Shown: positions 29,046 through 37,479, counted from the stretch's first letter. The stretch: 44,101 bases of DNA from Dehalococcoidia bacterium UBA1332 (GCA_002306745.1 DBSW01000018.1:1-44101), one strand, 5' to 3'. Notes: generated from the letters alone by a model not told the origin. Program-made: numbers and translations.

Positions 29046-29603
29046 TTAATGATGGTTTATCTGCTTAGCTTTAGTTTGTTCAACGCAATCAGTGAAGATT
29101 CCCGACAGTATTGCATTTGTTTTGCTGAACATAATTTTTTCTTCTTCAGGTTCGGCATGATCATATCCGAGTAAATGAAGAATTCCATGTATTGTTAGCA
29201 TGGCAATTTCTTGTTCTGGAGATTTTCCACTTTCTTTTGCCTGTCTAGTGGCCTGGGGAATTGAAATAGCTATATCCCCTAGGCGTCTGAGTTCAGTATA
29301 TTCGGATTCTGGTTCCCATTTGGCAACGTCAGGCCATTCGCCGTTAGTTTCTGAATTAAAAGAGAGCACATCTGTGACCTTATCTTCACCTTTAAATTCG
29401 CGATTTAAATTACGAATTCGGTCGTCATTTGTGACCATTACTGTCAATCGATCTGGTCCGATGAATTGTTCTGAATCAAGACTTGCTAAAGCAGATTTCA
29501 TAATTAAATCAACATTCGATGCCGGGAGACCAAAGAGATCTATAACGATCTCGACTCTCTCGTCTTCTGACATAAACGAATCGTTATAGGAAATCGATTT
29601 CAA
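29046..29603 (-). CDS. ybeY: Endoribonuclease YbeY
   Basis: YbeY is a zinc-dependent RNase involved in 16S rRNA maturation and ribosome quality control. The metal site HGILHLLGYDH gives the three histidines in H-x3-H-x5-H spacing, and NREFKGEDKVTDVLSF is the other conserved segment. The open frame begins with TTG at 29603; ATG at 29573 (MSEDERVEIVID) is an equally plausible start and would give 175 residues. It ends one base before dnaX, indicating cotranscription. The PhoH gene that often precedes ybeY is absent. Confidence 0.94.
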   Translation of the reverse strand: MKSISYNDSFMSEDERVEIVIDLFGLPASNVDLIMKSALASLDSEQFIGPDRLTVMVTNDDRIRNLNREFKGEDKVTDVLSFNSETNGEWPDVAKWEPESEYTELRRLGDIAISIPQATRQAKESGKSPEQEIAMLTIHGILHLLGYDHAEPEEEKIMFSKTNAILSGIFTDCVEQTKAKQINHH

Positions 29604-29660
29604 TGTGTTGACATCCTAGCACGCTGGAGTTGTCAATTTAGGCTGTTTCTGGCGTTTAGC

Positions 29661-29993
29661 TTATGTCATTTTTGTGGCTAATTCGGCTTCTTCAGCCAAA
29701 ACTCTAACCTTTGAATAGAGCGGTGCGTATCTGGCATCCGCATTGGCAAGCTCGCCGGCTTCCAAGCGTGCTTTCAAAATGTTTAGGCGTATCTCAGGTG
29801 ACTGCAGTTGCCCAATTTCTAGGTATGTTCGAGCGTTGTATAAGCTGGGAATTAATTTATCGCTTATTCTTTTTGCGATCCATCGTTCTGCCGGAGGTGC
29901 AGCGATTTCTTCAGCCATTCTTACCGCTTCTTCTAGTGTTGAAAGGACCTCTGGTGCGGTGGGCCAGAGATCTTCGGGTTCTATTATTTGCAT
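29661..29993 (-). CDS. Small helical protein of unknown function
   Basis: I do not recognise this 110-residue protein. It looks all-helical and soluble: VLSTLEEAVRMAEEIAAPPAERWIAKRI, then SLYNARTYLEIGQLQSPEIRLNILKARLEAGELANADARYAPLY, then a last helix VRVLAEEAELATKMT. There are no cysteines or histidines, so no metal site. Its ATG at 29993 lies inside the end of the VanZ-like gene (10-base overlap), so it is probably translated by coupling, which supports it being real. ybeY follows after 57 bases. Confidence 0.6.
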   Translation of the reverse strand: MQIIEPEDLWPTAPEVLSTLEEAVRMAEEIAAPPAERWIAKRISDKLIPSLYNARTYLEIGQLQSPEIRLNILKARLEAGELANADARYAPLYSKVRVLAEEAELATKMT

Positions 29994-30427
29994 GTGTTTC
30001 TATTTGTACGTGTCATTATTGCAATTGTGTTACGCAGAACGGGATATTTTTTTTGGAGAAACCAAAATATAACTACTATTAGTGCTCCGCAACAATCTGC
30101 AATCACGTCAATTATCTCTGCTGAACGACCTTCAATTCCAGATTGGTGTATTTCATCAAGAACGCCATATATGAATGCCCATAAAACAGTGGCATATCCG
30201 ATTAAGTACTGTGAAAGTAAATTGACACGTATGAACATGCGTAAAACTAGCCCGCTTAAAACAAGGTAAAGCGTGACATGAACTATTAACGTGGTAAGCG
30301 GTAGCCATTTTATGGCTTCATTTACATCATCGAATTTACTAATCGGCTGATCGGAAAGGTAGTAAATTACTCCCATCCATATCATTACTAATGAAGCCCA
30401 CAATAACGGTTTATCGAATTTATTCAA
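29984..30427 (-). CDS. VanZ-like family membrane protein
   Basis: The 147 residues contain about four membrane helices. The family hallmark YGVLDEIHQSGIEGRSAEIIDVIADCCGAL follows the third helix, and VMIWMGVIYYLSDQP near the N-terminus is also typical. VanZ relatives are named after a teicoplanin-resistance accessory protein; most, like this one, have no known function. The start is TTG at 30427, overlapping the upstream mutarotase-like gene by eight bases. The 3' end overlaps the next small gene by ten bases. These nested overlaps indicate one transcript from 30764 leftward. Confidence 0.85.
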   Translation of the reverse strand: MNKFDKPLLWASLVMIWMGVIYYLSDQPISKFDDVNEAIKWLPLTTLIVHVTLYLVLSGLVLRMFIRVNLLSQYLIGYATVLWAFIYGVLDEIHQSGIEGRSAEIIDVIADCCGALIVVIFWFLQKKYPVLRNTIAIMTRTNRNTCK

Positions 30428-30764
30428 ACCACTTTGAGTCGAAAGCTAGGCTCATTGGAGTCCACCAATCGCTTTCTTCTGCTTCTGGTACTTTCTGCTG
30501 GAATGTCGACATCAAATCGTTCCATTCTTCGGCTCTTTTCGAAGATGTGTAACTTTGAAAATCCAATCTTGGGTCAAAATTGTCGGGAACTGTGCAATAC
30601 ATGAATAGGTGATTACCGATTCGAAAAATTTCCATCCTTTCGATTCCGATTCCTTTTAAAGCATCAATTACTTCAGGCCACACATTTCTATGGTATTCCT
30701 CGTATTTGGCAATGATCTCAGGGTCGTTCTGTAGGTCAAGTACCTGTGCAATTGATTTGGACAC
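30420..30764 (-). CDS. L-rhamnose mutarotase family protein (divergent paralog)
   Basis: This 114-residue protein belongs to the RhaM/YiiL fold: AKYEEYHRNVWPEVIDALKGIGIERMEIFRIGNHLFMYC keeps the His and the Trp-Pro-Glu of mutarotases. Family members interconvert alpha and beta anomers of L-rhamnose or L-fucose. It is only distantly similar to the second copy across the divergent gap (30877-31200), so they may serve different sugars. The start is GTG at 30764 with GGGAG nine bases upstream. It heads the transcript containing the VanZ-like and small unknown genes, an odd pairing. Substrate is inference only. Confidence 0.75.
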   Translation of the reverse strand: MSKSIAQVLDLQNDPEIIAKYEEYHRNVWPEVIDALKGIGIERMEIFRIGNHLFMYCTVPDNFDPRLDFQSYTSSKRAEEWNDLMSTFQQKVPEAEESDWWTPMSLAFDSKWFE

Positions 30765-30836
30765 TCGTGGCCACTCCCATATATTTCAAAGTAAATATCG
30801 CTGCATTTTTGTTGTTTCATAGCCTACACTTTGTCG

Positions 30837-30855
30837 CAAATGAAATATTCATTTG
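30837..30855. promoter_or_regulatory. 19-bp perfect palindrome between divergent mutarotase genes
   Basis: CAAATGAA-ATA-TTCATTTG has perfect 8-bp arms and lies in the 112-base divergent gap, 21 bases before the rightward ATG. It is placed to regulate both directions and is a good candidate operator for a sugar-responsive repressor. No regulator gene is adjacent, and no second copy was found by eye at the other sugar genes. Confidence 0.55.
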
Positions 30856-30876
30856 TATCCAATAAAGGAATGTTCA

Positions 30877-31200
30877 ATGGAACGTGTAGGATTTGAGATG
30901 AAAATTCATCCTGATATGGTAGCTGAATATCAACGTCGCCACGACGAAATTTGGCCAGAGATGTCGGATGCCCTAATGCGCACTGGATGGAGAAATTACA
31001 CGATTTTCTTCCGTGAAGATGGGACACTGTTCGGTTATGTAGAGTGTGAAGAATCATTTAAAGCATCGCTTGAAGGTATGTCCAGAGAGGATGTCAACGA
31101 ACGTTGGCAAGACGATATGTCTCAGTTTTTCCAATTGCCTGAAGGTGCTCATCCCGATCAAAATATGATTCAATGGCGAGAGGTTTTTCACGCTGACTAA
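30877..31200 (+). CDS. rhaM: L-rhamnose mutarotase
   Basis: The protein equilibrates sugar anomers before oxidation or isomerisation. It reads GFEMKIHPDMVAEYQRRHDEIWPEM, then GWRNYTIFFREDGTLFGYVE and ends with QWREVFHAD, very close to the classic RhaM pattern with the active-site His in RRH and aromatic residues. I set the start at ATG 30877 because AAAGGA lies seven bases upstream; the frame is also open from 30853. That gives 107 residues, matching the family. It is followed after 15 bases by the lactonase gene, a likely operon for an oxidative L-rhamnose or L-fucose route. Confidence 0.88.
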   Translation: MERVGFEMKIHPDMVAEYQRRHDEIWPEMSDALMRTGWRNYTIFFREDGTLFGYVECEESFKASLEGMSREDVNERWQDDMSQFFQLPEGAHPDQNMIQWREVFHAD

Positions 31201-31215
31201 AGAAGGACTCGAGAC

Positions 31216-32124
31216 GTGACTGTTCCACCATTTATTGATACTCACCACCACCTGTGGGATCTTGAAAATAACCCATACCCTTGGCTTGTAGAACCGATCG
31301 ATCATTTCGTTGGCGATTATTCCACAATACGTAAATCATGGCTTATTGATGATTTACATAAGGCATCAATAAATCTTGATTTGCTGAAATCTGTTCATGT
31401 GCAGGCAGAATGGGATCATGATGGTGACCCAGTAGACGAAACTGCCTGGCTTCAAGGCGTGGCTGATGATCCTGAATCCAAAGGTATGCCGAATGCCATA
31501 GTCGCATATGCCAATCTTTCTGATCCAAATGTTGAGGCAACGCTTGAGAGGCATGCTGCCTATACCAACTGGAGAGGTATCCGCCATATGCTTAATTGGT
31601 CGGATAAGCAACCAAATTTTTGTTTTGCTGAAGCTGGGGGGCTGATGTCTGATCCTCAGTGGCGAGAAGGATTTAAACTTTTGTCGTCGTTTGGCGGATC
31701 ATTTGATTTGCAAGTTTGGCCATGGCAGTTACAGGAAGCAGCAAAACTCGGAAATGATATTCCTGAGGTGCCTATGATTTTAAACCATACAGCGATGCCT
31801 ATCGGGCGATCACCTAATGAACTTCGTATATGGAGGAAAGGCCTTGAAGCTCTGGGAGCAGTGCCAAATGTTTCGGCGAAGATTTCTGCACTGGGTATGT
31901 TGGACCAGACGTGGACTGTGGAGTCAATTGCTCCTTTTGTTTTAGACACCATAGAAATTTTGGGAATTGAACGTTGTATGTTTGCATCAAATTTTCCGGT
32001 TGACAGCTTGTTCAGCGATTATGCGACTGTATGGAATGCCTATGACGAAATAACTGCAGATTTCACTCAAGAAGAGCGAAACAAATTGTTCAAAACTAAC
32101 GCAGAGAAATATTATCGAATCTAG
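31216..32124 (+). CDS. Amidohydrolase-fold sugar lactonase (COG3618)
   Basis: The 302-residue TIM-barrel hydrolase starts with the metal motif FIDTHHHLWDL, then VHVQAEWD, the conserved NWRGIRHML, LQVWPWQL, LNHTAMP and MFASNFPVD near the end. This is the COG3618 group that includes L-fucono- and L-rhamnono-lactonases and 4-sulfomuconolactone-type hydrolases. Beside rhaM it most likely opens a deoxy-sugar lactone (inference). The start is GTG at 31216 with AAGGA eight bases upstream. It would link mutarotation and dehydrogenation to the dehydratase encoded at 18846-20048. Confidence 0.85.
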   Translation: MTVPPFIDTHHHLWDLENNPYPWLVEPIDHFVGDYSTIRKSWLIDDLHKASINLDLLKSVHVQAEWDHDGDPVDETAWLQGVADDPESKGMPNAIVAYANLSDPNVEATLERHAAYTNWRGIRHMLNWSDKQPNFCFAEAGGLMSDPQWREGFKLLSSFGGSFDLQVWPWQLQEAAKLGNDIPEVPMILNHTAMPIGRSPNELRIWRKGLEALGAVPNVSAKISALGMLDQTWTVESIAPFVLDTIEILGIERCMFASNFPVDSLFSDYATVWNAYDEITADFTQEERNKLFKTNAEKYYRI

Positions 32125-32172
32125 TAACTGTTTTTGTGCATATTGATCCGTAGCATTAATTATTTTTAGAAA

Positions 32173-32652
32173 ATGTCTGAAGTACAAAATATCTACCACA
32201 CAGGTTTTGTCGTTCATAATCTCGATAAGTCCCTTGATTTTTATACAAGAGTTTTGGGAATGAAAATCGAGCTTGGACCAGTAGTGTTGGAAACCCCATG
32301 GATTTCAGCAGTAGTTGGTTATAAAAATGTGAAAATGCGTCAAGCTTGGGTTGGAGTTGGTGGTGGGCACTTTATTGAACTTAACGAATATGTAAATCCA
32401 CGTGCTTCGGTACGTTCAGATCAGTTTGATCGCAATCGACCTGGATCCGCACATGTTGCAATGATAGTTGACGATGTCATTAAGTGGCGACAAAAGCTTA
32501 ATACCGCAGGCATTAAGACTTTTGGACCAGATTATGAGCGTGAGTCTGAATGGCCTCGTGCAAGATATGCTACCTATTTTCAAGATCCGGATGGCAACTG
32601 GCTTGAAATGGTTTCTAGAGCTCCTGAACCTAAACACTGCAAGCCGCATTAA
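32173..32652 (+). CDS. VOC-family (glyoxalase/dioxygenase-fold) protein
   Basis: The 159-residue protein holds two VOC modules: IYHTGFVVHNLDKSLDFYTRVLGMKIELGP and SAHVAMIVDDVIKWRQKL, ending FQDPDGNWLEMVSR. Likely metal ligands are the His in YHTGF, the Glu in FIELNEY, the His in SAHVA and the Glu in WLEMV. The family includes glyoxalase I, methylmalonyl-CoA epimerase and dioxygenases; the reaction here is unknown, but a sugar-acid or lactaldehyde-related step would suit the neighbours (inference). It follows the lactonase by 48 bases on the same strand. Confidence 0.85.
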   Translation: MSEVQNIYHTGFVVHNLDKSLDFYTRVLGMKIELGPVVLETPWISAVVGYKNVKMRQAWVGVGGGHFIELNEYVNPRASVRSDQFDRNRPGSAHVAMIVDDVIKWRQKLNTAGIKTFGPDYERESEWPRARYATYFQDPDGNWLEMVSRAPEPKHCKPH

Positions 32653-32666
32653 TTACATTTTTATCA

Positions 32667-33197
32667 ATGTTGAATTGTCTTAAAAAGTTCCTAGATATTT
32701 ATTGCAATAGCTCACAGAAAGTACATACACCGGAGCACATTTTGAACGTATTCAAATATGGTGTTTGGGAGATTGATAAAGGTAACCCGCGTAAGGCAGT
32801 TGAGTATTTTTCTGAAGCGATTATCGCATCGCCTAATTCATCTAAATTACATCATTACCGTGCAGATGCTTATGCATTAGCCGGAAATCTTGAGTTAGCT
32901 ATTATTGATTATGATATTTCTGTCCGTCTAAATCCTACTTACCCCGATACTTATTTGGATCGCGGCAACACTAATTACCGCTTAGATTTTTTGAGTAAAG
33001 CACTTAAAGATTTTTCTGAAGCGATACGCCTAAAACCAAACTGGGCTGAAGCCCATGCGAATCGAGCAGTCATTTATGCTGAACTCGGTGATATCGAAAA
33101 ATCAAATCTGGATGCCAGCAAAGCCGCGGAATTGGGTTTAGATGAATCACAGTTAGAAGAGATGCTTGAGACCGTAAAGATTAATTTACCTGGATAA
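32667..33197 (+). CDS. Tetratricopeptide repeat protein
   Basis: Roughly residues 30-170 form four TPR units, for example GNPRKAVEYFSEAIIASPN, GNLELAIIDYDISVRLNPT, DFLSKALKDFSEAIRLKPN and GDIEKSNLDASKAAELG, each with the expected Gly/Ala/aromatic/Pro positions. The repeats mediate protein contacts; the partner is unknown. The N-terminus (MLNCLKKFLDIYCNSS) is short and mildly hydrophobic but is not a convincing signal peptide. It lies 14 bases after the VOC gene and 17 before the aldolase-like gene, so it is part of the same transcript. Confidence 0.85.
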   Translation: MLNCLKKFLDIYCNSSQKVHTPEHILNVFKYGVWEIDKGNPRKAVEYFSEAIIASPNSSKLHHYRADAYALAGNLELAIIDYDISVRLNPTYPDTYLDRGNTNYRLDFLSKALKDFSEAIRLKPNWAEAHANRAVIYAELGDIEKSNLDASKAAELGLDESQLEEMLETVKINLPG

Positions 33198-33214
33198 TTC
33201 TGAGTTAAATCAAC

Positions 33215-34348
33215 ATGCCGAACCAACTAACATCATCATCAGGTCATTCTCATACATTCGATCCTAAAGCAGATCCAAATTCTGTCGTATTCGTTGGTGA
33301 CGGTGAACCTCATACTCCTGAGGCGACTATTGCACGCCTGAGCAAACTACTAAAACAAGGTAAGTTGATCCCTGATCATTACTCATTAGGGGGTTCAGTT
33401 GCTGATCTAGAAAGCCGTATGGCTGATGAACTTGGTAAAGAGGCTGCCATCTGGATGCCGACTGGAACTATGGCAAACATTATTGGGCTGCGTAAGCATT
33501 GTGGCATTAATGCCAGAGTGGTTCTTCAAGAACAGAGTCATATCTATCAGGATGAGGGCGATGCGTTATCTAGATTGTGTTCGATAAATGCAGTTCCCCT
33601 TGCTCTAAACCGACCACACTTTACAGTTGATGAATTGAAAGAATCATTCAAGGCTTCTACGACTGGAAGAGTGCTTAATCCAGTAGGGGCGGTTTCTGTT
33701 GAAAGTCCTGTGCGCCGGCAGGCAGGGCAGGTCGTTCCTTGGGATGACATGGTCGCTGTGACCGAACTTTGTCGTAAAGAAGGCATTCCAGTTCATTTGG
33801 ATGGAGCGCGTCTATATATGATGTCAGCTGTAACCGGTATTTCTGTTAGGAAATATGCATCTATGTTCGATAGTGTTTACGTGTCTAGTTATAAATATTT
33901 CGGTGCCCCATTTGGCGGTGTACTTGCCGGGAAAGCTGAATTTGTCGATGGCCTTTTCAATGATCGTCGAATGTTTGGTGGAGGTATTCCTTTTGGTTAT
34001 TTAGCCGCAGGTCTTTCACTGGAAGGAATAGACGATTTTGAAGTTAAATTTGATAAATCTTTAGCAAAGGCTAAAAATTTATTTGAGGGTTTAGACGAAA
34101 TTTCTGGGATTTATGTACGAAAATTTAAAAATGGATCCAATATTTTCGAATTGCAACTTGATGATTCAATTGACGCTGAAAAATTTACAGAGTCACTTTT
34201 GCAGGCAAGTATTGTTTTAAATTGGCCTAGTTCTGAATGGCCACGACCACTTCTTCACGTTAATAGTTCGATTCTTCGGCTACCTAATAGTGAAATTATT
34301 CAAGCTTTTTCAGATGCCTATCAGCGTTCTCGTAAGGACGTTAGTTAA
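33215..34348 (+). CDS. Threonine aldolase / beta-eliminating lyase family PLP enzyme
   Basis: This fold-type I PLP enzyme has VHLDGARLY with the PLP-binding aspartate, and SSYKYFGAPFGG with the Schiff-base lysine. WMPTGTMANIIGLR is the phosphate-contact helix. The family cleaves L-threonine or related beta-hydroxy amino acids to glycine and an aldehyde. It is 377 residues, slightly longer than typical LtaE, with an N-terminal extension (residues 1-30). Placement in the mutarotase-lactonase cluster hints at handling an aldehyde product, but this is inference; tyrosine-phenol-lyase-like activity is less likely. Confidence 0.85.
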   Translation: MPNQLTSSSGHSHTFDPKADPNSVVFVGDGEPHTPEATIARLSKLLKQGKLIPDHYSLGGSVADLESRMADELGKEAAIWMPTGTMANIIGLRKHCGINARVVLQEQSHIYQDEGDALSRLCSINAVPLALNRPHFTVDELKESFKASTTGRVLNPVGAVSVESPVRRQAGQVVPWDDMVAVTELCRKEGIPVHLDGARLYMMSAVTGISVRKYASMFDSVYVSSYKYFGAPFGGVLAGKAEFVDGLFNDRRMFGGGIPFGYLAAGLSLEGIDDFEVKFDKSLAKAKNLFEGLDEISGIYVRKFKNGSNIFELQLDDSIDAEKFTESLLQASIVLNWPSSEWPRPLLHVNSSILRLPNSEIIQAFSDAYQRSRKDVS

Positions 34349-34390
34349 GTTACGACCTTCCATTAGGTAACAGCCCACCGTTTGTTTTTA
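34349..34390. terminator. Weak hairpin in a convergent gap
   Basis: GTTAC (34349-34353) and GTAAC (34367-34371) form a 5-bp stem, followed about a dozen bases later by a T-rich run. It lies between the convergent aldolase-like and aldo/keto reductase genes. It is weak and supported mainly by location. Confidence 0.3.
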
Positions 34391-34442
34391 CTTCGAAGAT
34401 TAGTACTACAACATCAACGCGTGTTAATAGAGTGTTTACGGA

Positions 34443-35414
34443 TTACGCCCGAATACCGAACGTAGATTCGAATTCGCTCCATATGTTTTCATCGATCGGG
34501 GATGTCGCGATGTGAAGTGAGTCTTCAAGTTGAGCTAGATTGGCGGCACCAGTTAGCACAATTCCTTTCCCTTGCACGGGAGCGTTTATAGCGAACTGCA
34601 TGGCTAGGTGTCGTATGTTAACGTTTCGATCCTGACACCATTTCCACATCTGATGTGCTTTTGGATAGGCATTTGGATCTCTAAAACTGCCGACTGCTGC
34701 TGGGATTACCCTGCCGTTTTGGTCAAGAATTCCTTCGGTTGTAGTGTTCTGTTGATAATTTGAGATAGCGTGTTTTGGTTCATGGCCAGCTAGTAAGCCA
34801 TCAGCGATTGGGCTGCCAATTAGAATTCCGACATCGTGTTGAATTGCATACGGAATTGATTCTTTAGCGAGGGTTTGATCGAGGAGAGTGTAGTTTAGGA
34901 ACGAAAGTATGATGTCAACTCCCTTATCGATGGCCTTCATGTGGAACTCAGGTTGGCGTACACCAACTCCGACCGCGCCTATTCGTCCTTTTTCTTTCCA
35001 TTCCAGCATTACATCTAAGCAGTGATCTAACGGTTCTTCTATATCAAATCTAGGTCCATGTATCAGCACTGAGTCGACGTATTCAGTTCTGAGCCTCCTG
35101 AAGCTGTTTTCTAGACTCCAGGTGGTCGCCTTTCGTGACCAATTTCTCAGGACTTTTGGGTGCGATCCTACTTTTGTTTGCAGATGTACTTTGTCGCGCC
35201 AGCCGTCTGAAAGCGCCATCCCATAACGCTCTTCACTTCGACCGTATCCTGCCGACGTATCGACAAAGTTTATTCCACGTTCTATTGCTCCTCGTATTAA
35301 AGTTACGGCCTCTTCGTCAGTTTGTTCGTGACCGTCTAAATGGCCTCCGCCAAGTCCGAGCATCGTTGCATGTATTTCAGATTTTCCGAGTCTATGGGTC
35401 TTGAGTATAGTCAT
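34443..35414 (-). CDS. Aldo/keto reductase, sugar (L-fucose) dehydrogenase-like
   Basis: The 323-residue AKR has the catalytic tetrad: D and Y in INFVDTSAGYGRSEERYG, K in HLQTKVGS and H in SVLIHGPRF. It also has the NADP-side GIVLTGAANLAQLEDSL at the C-terminus. It resembles the branch that contains L-fucose / D-threo-aldose dehydrogenase and pyridoxal dehydrogenase. A sugar dehydrogenase is exactly the step missing between rhaM and the lactonase, so that role is proposed (inference). It lies 13 bases downstream of the aminotransferase gene on the same strand. Confidence 0.88.
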   Translation of the reverse strand: MTILKTHRLGKSEIHATMLGLGGGHLDGHEQTDEEAVTLIRGAIERGINFVDTSAGYGRSEERYGMALSDGWRDKVHLQTKVGSHPKVLRNWSRKATTWSLENSFRRLRTEYVDSVLIHGPRFDIEEPLDHCLDVMLEWKEKGRIGAVGVGVRQPEFHMKAIDKGVDIILSFLNYTLLDQTLAKESIPYAIQHDVGILIGSPIADGLLAGHEPKHAISNYQQNTTTEGILDQNGRVIPAAVGSFRDPNAYPKAHQMWKWCQDRNVNIRHLAMQFAINAPVQGKGIVLTGAANLAQLEDSLHIATSPIDENIWSEFESTFGIRA

Positions 35415-35427
35415 TTAACAAGTTTTG

Positions 35428-36807
35428 CTAAAAGTTTAGTTGTTTTTCCACCGCTCCAAGGGCTTCATCAATAACGGTCAAAAATGTCTCGGTTTCGTCT
35501 CCTGTGATTGTCAGTGGTGGTGCAATCGGCAGGATATATGCTGGAACGCGGATCCACACTCCTCTCTTCCTGAGCTCTTCTGTCAGCATTGTATTTACAC
35601 CTACTGAGGGGCTAAAGTGTTCTTTTGTTTTGCGATCTTTGACGAACTCTATTCCTTGAATTAGACCAACACCTCGAGTGTCGCCGATAATTGGGTGTTT
35701 ACCCTTCATCACTTCTAATGCTTCGGTGATTTGTGTGCCTCGGATTCGAGCGTTTTCGATCAGATTTTCCCGTTCTACGATGGCTAAGTTGGCAAATGCA
35801 GCTGCAGCACCTCCAGGGTGTGCTGAGTATGTGTACATATGTGACCAAACTTTATCTGGACCACCTGCAAATGCATCAGCTATGTTCTGGGTTGATATAG
35901 AACCTCCGACTGGGAAGTAACCTGATGTTATTCCTTTAGCAAAACTCATGATGTCGGGTGTGACACCCACAAAATTTGCTCCGAACCACTCACCTAATCT
36001 GCCGAACCCGGTAATTACTTCATCAAATATTAGTAACACACCGTATTTATCGCATATTTCTCGCACTAAAGGCCAATAGTTTGGTGGTGGTACAACGCCT
36101 CCAAGTGGCTGCGAAACAGGCTCTCCTATAACAGCTGATATTGATTCAGGTCCTTCGAATAGAATTGCCTGTTCGATTTCCTTAGCAGCGCGTTCACCAT
36201 TTTCTTCTGGTGATGAAGAACCGTACTCATCGTGGTAGTAATGAGGCTGTCCAACCGTTACAACGTTAGCTGGTTTAGGTTGGTAATCGATGCGCGGGAA
36301 TCCCGGGTGTCCGCCTAGCCACATTGTTCCGTAAGTTGAACCGTGGTATGAACCCCGACGTGAAATAACTTTATATCGTCCCTTGTCTCCTCGTCGGACA
36401 TGGTACGCTTGAGCCATCTTTAGCGACGATTCATTCGCCTCAGATCCGCCTTGACAGAAAAATGTTCGAGAAAGTTTGCCTGGTGTAATTTCAGCTAATT
36501 TTGCAGCCAGTTGTATGGTTTTTGGCGTTGCGCCTGAATAGACATTCATGCTGATGTTAGTCAGCTGGTCATATATCGCTTTGGCGATTTCTTCTCTGCC
36601 ATGTCCTGCATTGCGGAAGTACATACCGGAAATACCGTCAATGTACTGATTTCCATCTAGGTCGGTGACGTAGATTCCATTCGCTGATTCCATAAGAAGC
36701 GGCCCGCCTTCTTCGGCAAGAATCGTGTGATTGGTCATGCCCACGTGTAGGTGGTCTAGCACGGCTTGTCGCAGGGCTTTAGGGTCGTTGGCGGATGGTA
36801 TAGGCAT
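35428..36807 (-). CDS. Class III (omega) aminotransferase
   Basis: The enzyme transfers amino groups with PLP, usually from omega-amines or beta-amino acids to pyruvate or glutamate-type acceptors. The PLP aspartate is in LLIFDEVITGFGR and the lysine in SFAKGITSGYFPVGG. GMYFRNAGHGREEIAKAI, SYHGSTYG and the YSAHPGGAAAAFANL segment fit the beta-alanine/taurine-pyruvate type. At 459 residues it is normal. The exact amine is unknown. It is the first gene of a two-gene unit with the aldo/keto reductase. Confidence 0.9.
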   Translation of the reverse strand: MPIPSANDPKALRQAVLDHLHVGMTNHTILAEEGGPLLMESANGIYVTDLDGNQYIDGISGMYFRNAGHGREEIAKAIYDQLTNISMNVYSGATPKTIQLAAKLAEITPGKLSRTFFCQGGSEANESSLKMAQAYHVRRGDKGRYKVISRRGSYHGSTYGTMWLGGHPGFPRIDYQPKPANVVTVGQPHYYHDEYGSSSPEENGERAAKEIEQAILFEGPESISAVIGEPVSQPLGGVVPPPNYWPLVREICDKYGVLLIFDEVITGFGRLGEWFGANFVGVTPDIMSFAKGITSGYFPVGGSISTQNIADAFAGGPDKVWSHMYTYSAHPGGAAAAFANLAIVERENLIENARIRGTQITEALEVMKGKHPIIGDTRGVGLIQGIEFVKDRKTKEHFSPSVGVNTMLTEELRKRGVWIRVPAYILPIAPPLTITGDETETFLTVIDEALGAVEKQLNF

Positions 36808-36996
36808 TATGGTGTAGTGAGCGGCTTTGGATTACTGAAATATTTTGATAAGCGAACATTGATCTAAATAATATTGAATTCGGTCTGTGTACATTATCGG
36901 ATTAGTGTAAGTGGTAAACGTAACTGATGTACTATCCATAGTTGATATTAATTTAAGGTTTCGCCCATGGCGTAATGGTGGAATCGTTGGTGGAAC

Positions 36997-37257
36997 ATGT
37001 TTAGGTTTATTGCGAACAAGCGTCCGGCAATTGCGGGTTTGATTATTGGTTTGATAATAGGTTTGATGGTTGCTGGCGGGTATGGCGGTATGAGTGCATG
37101 GGTGTGTTCCGGTATAAGGACATGTCCGGCTAGCTGGCAACCATTTGTGTTGGTCTCGTCTATTATTTTCCTGATAGTTTTCCTGATCGTGTTTGTAGCA
37201 ACAATTCTTTTTGTGCGTTTGTATCGAATCTTAGATACCTCGACTGGAAGCGTATAG
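36997..37257 (+). CDS. Small two-helix membrane protein, unknown function
   Basis: The 86 residues hold two strongly hydrophobic helices, about 11-34 (AIAGLIIGLIIGLMVAGGYG) and 48-73 (PFVLVSSIIFLIVFLIVFVA), joined by a loop with two cysteines (WVCSGIRTCPASW). The first helix has glycine spacing suited to helix packing. GGTGG before the ATG is a fair ribosome binding site. I recognise no family. It stands alone between the aminotransferase and lpdA; the 189 bases upstream show nothing definite. Confidence 0.5.
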   Translation: MFRFIANKRPAIAGLIIGLIIGLMVAGGYGGMSAWVCSGIRTCPASWQPFVLVSSIIFLIVFLIVFVATILFVRLYRILDTSTGSV

Positions 37258-37460
37258 ACCTAAAGTTTTCATCTGGTTTCGTTTTTTTATGATCAGCAGG
37301 TGTATAGATTTGATTATTGCATTTAGCGAATGTAATTGATTTTGTTGCACTTTATAAATTGCTTCTTTGTAAAACATCAATGTTCGGTTGTCACTGGCGT
37401 ATGAATTCTTACTTTGGGTGAACATTTCTGTTCTATTAGTAATTAATGGTCGTTCTGGTT

Positions 37461-37479
37461 GGATTACGACGTATAATCC
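37461..37479 (+). promoter_or_regulatory. Dyad overlapping a -10 box upstream of lpdA
   Basis: GGATTA-CGACGTA-TAATCC is a perfect 6-bp dyad that includes TATAAT at 37472-37477. It lies in the 357-base gap before lpdA, about 135 bases from its ATG. No good -35 box precedes it, as expected for a promoter needing an activator or one occluded by a repressor. The rest of the gap shows nothing else I can support. Confidence 0.4.
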
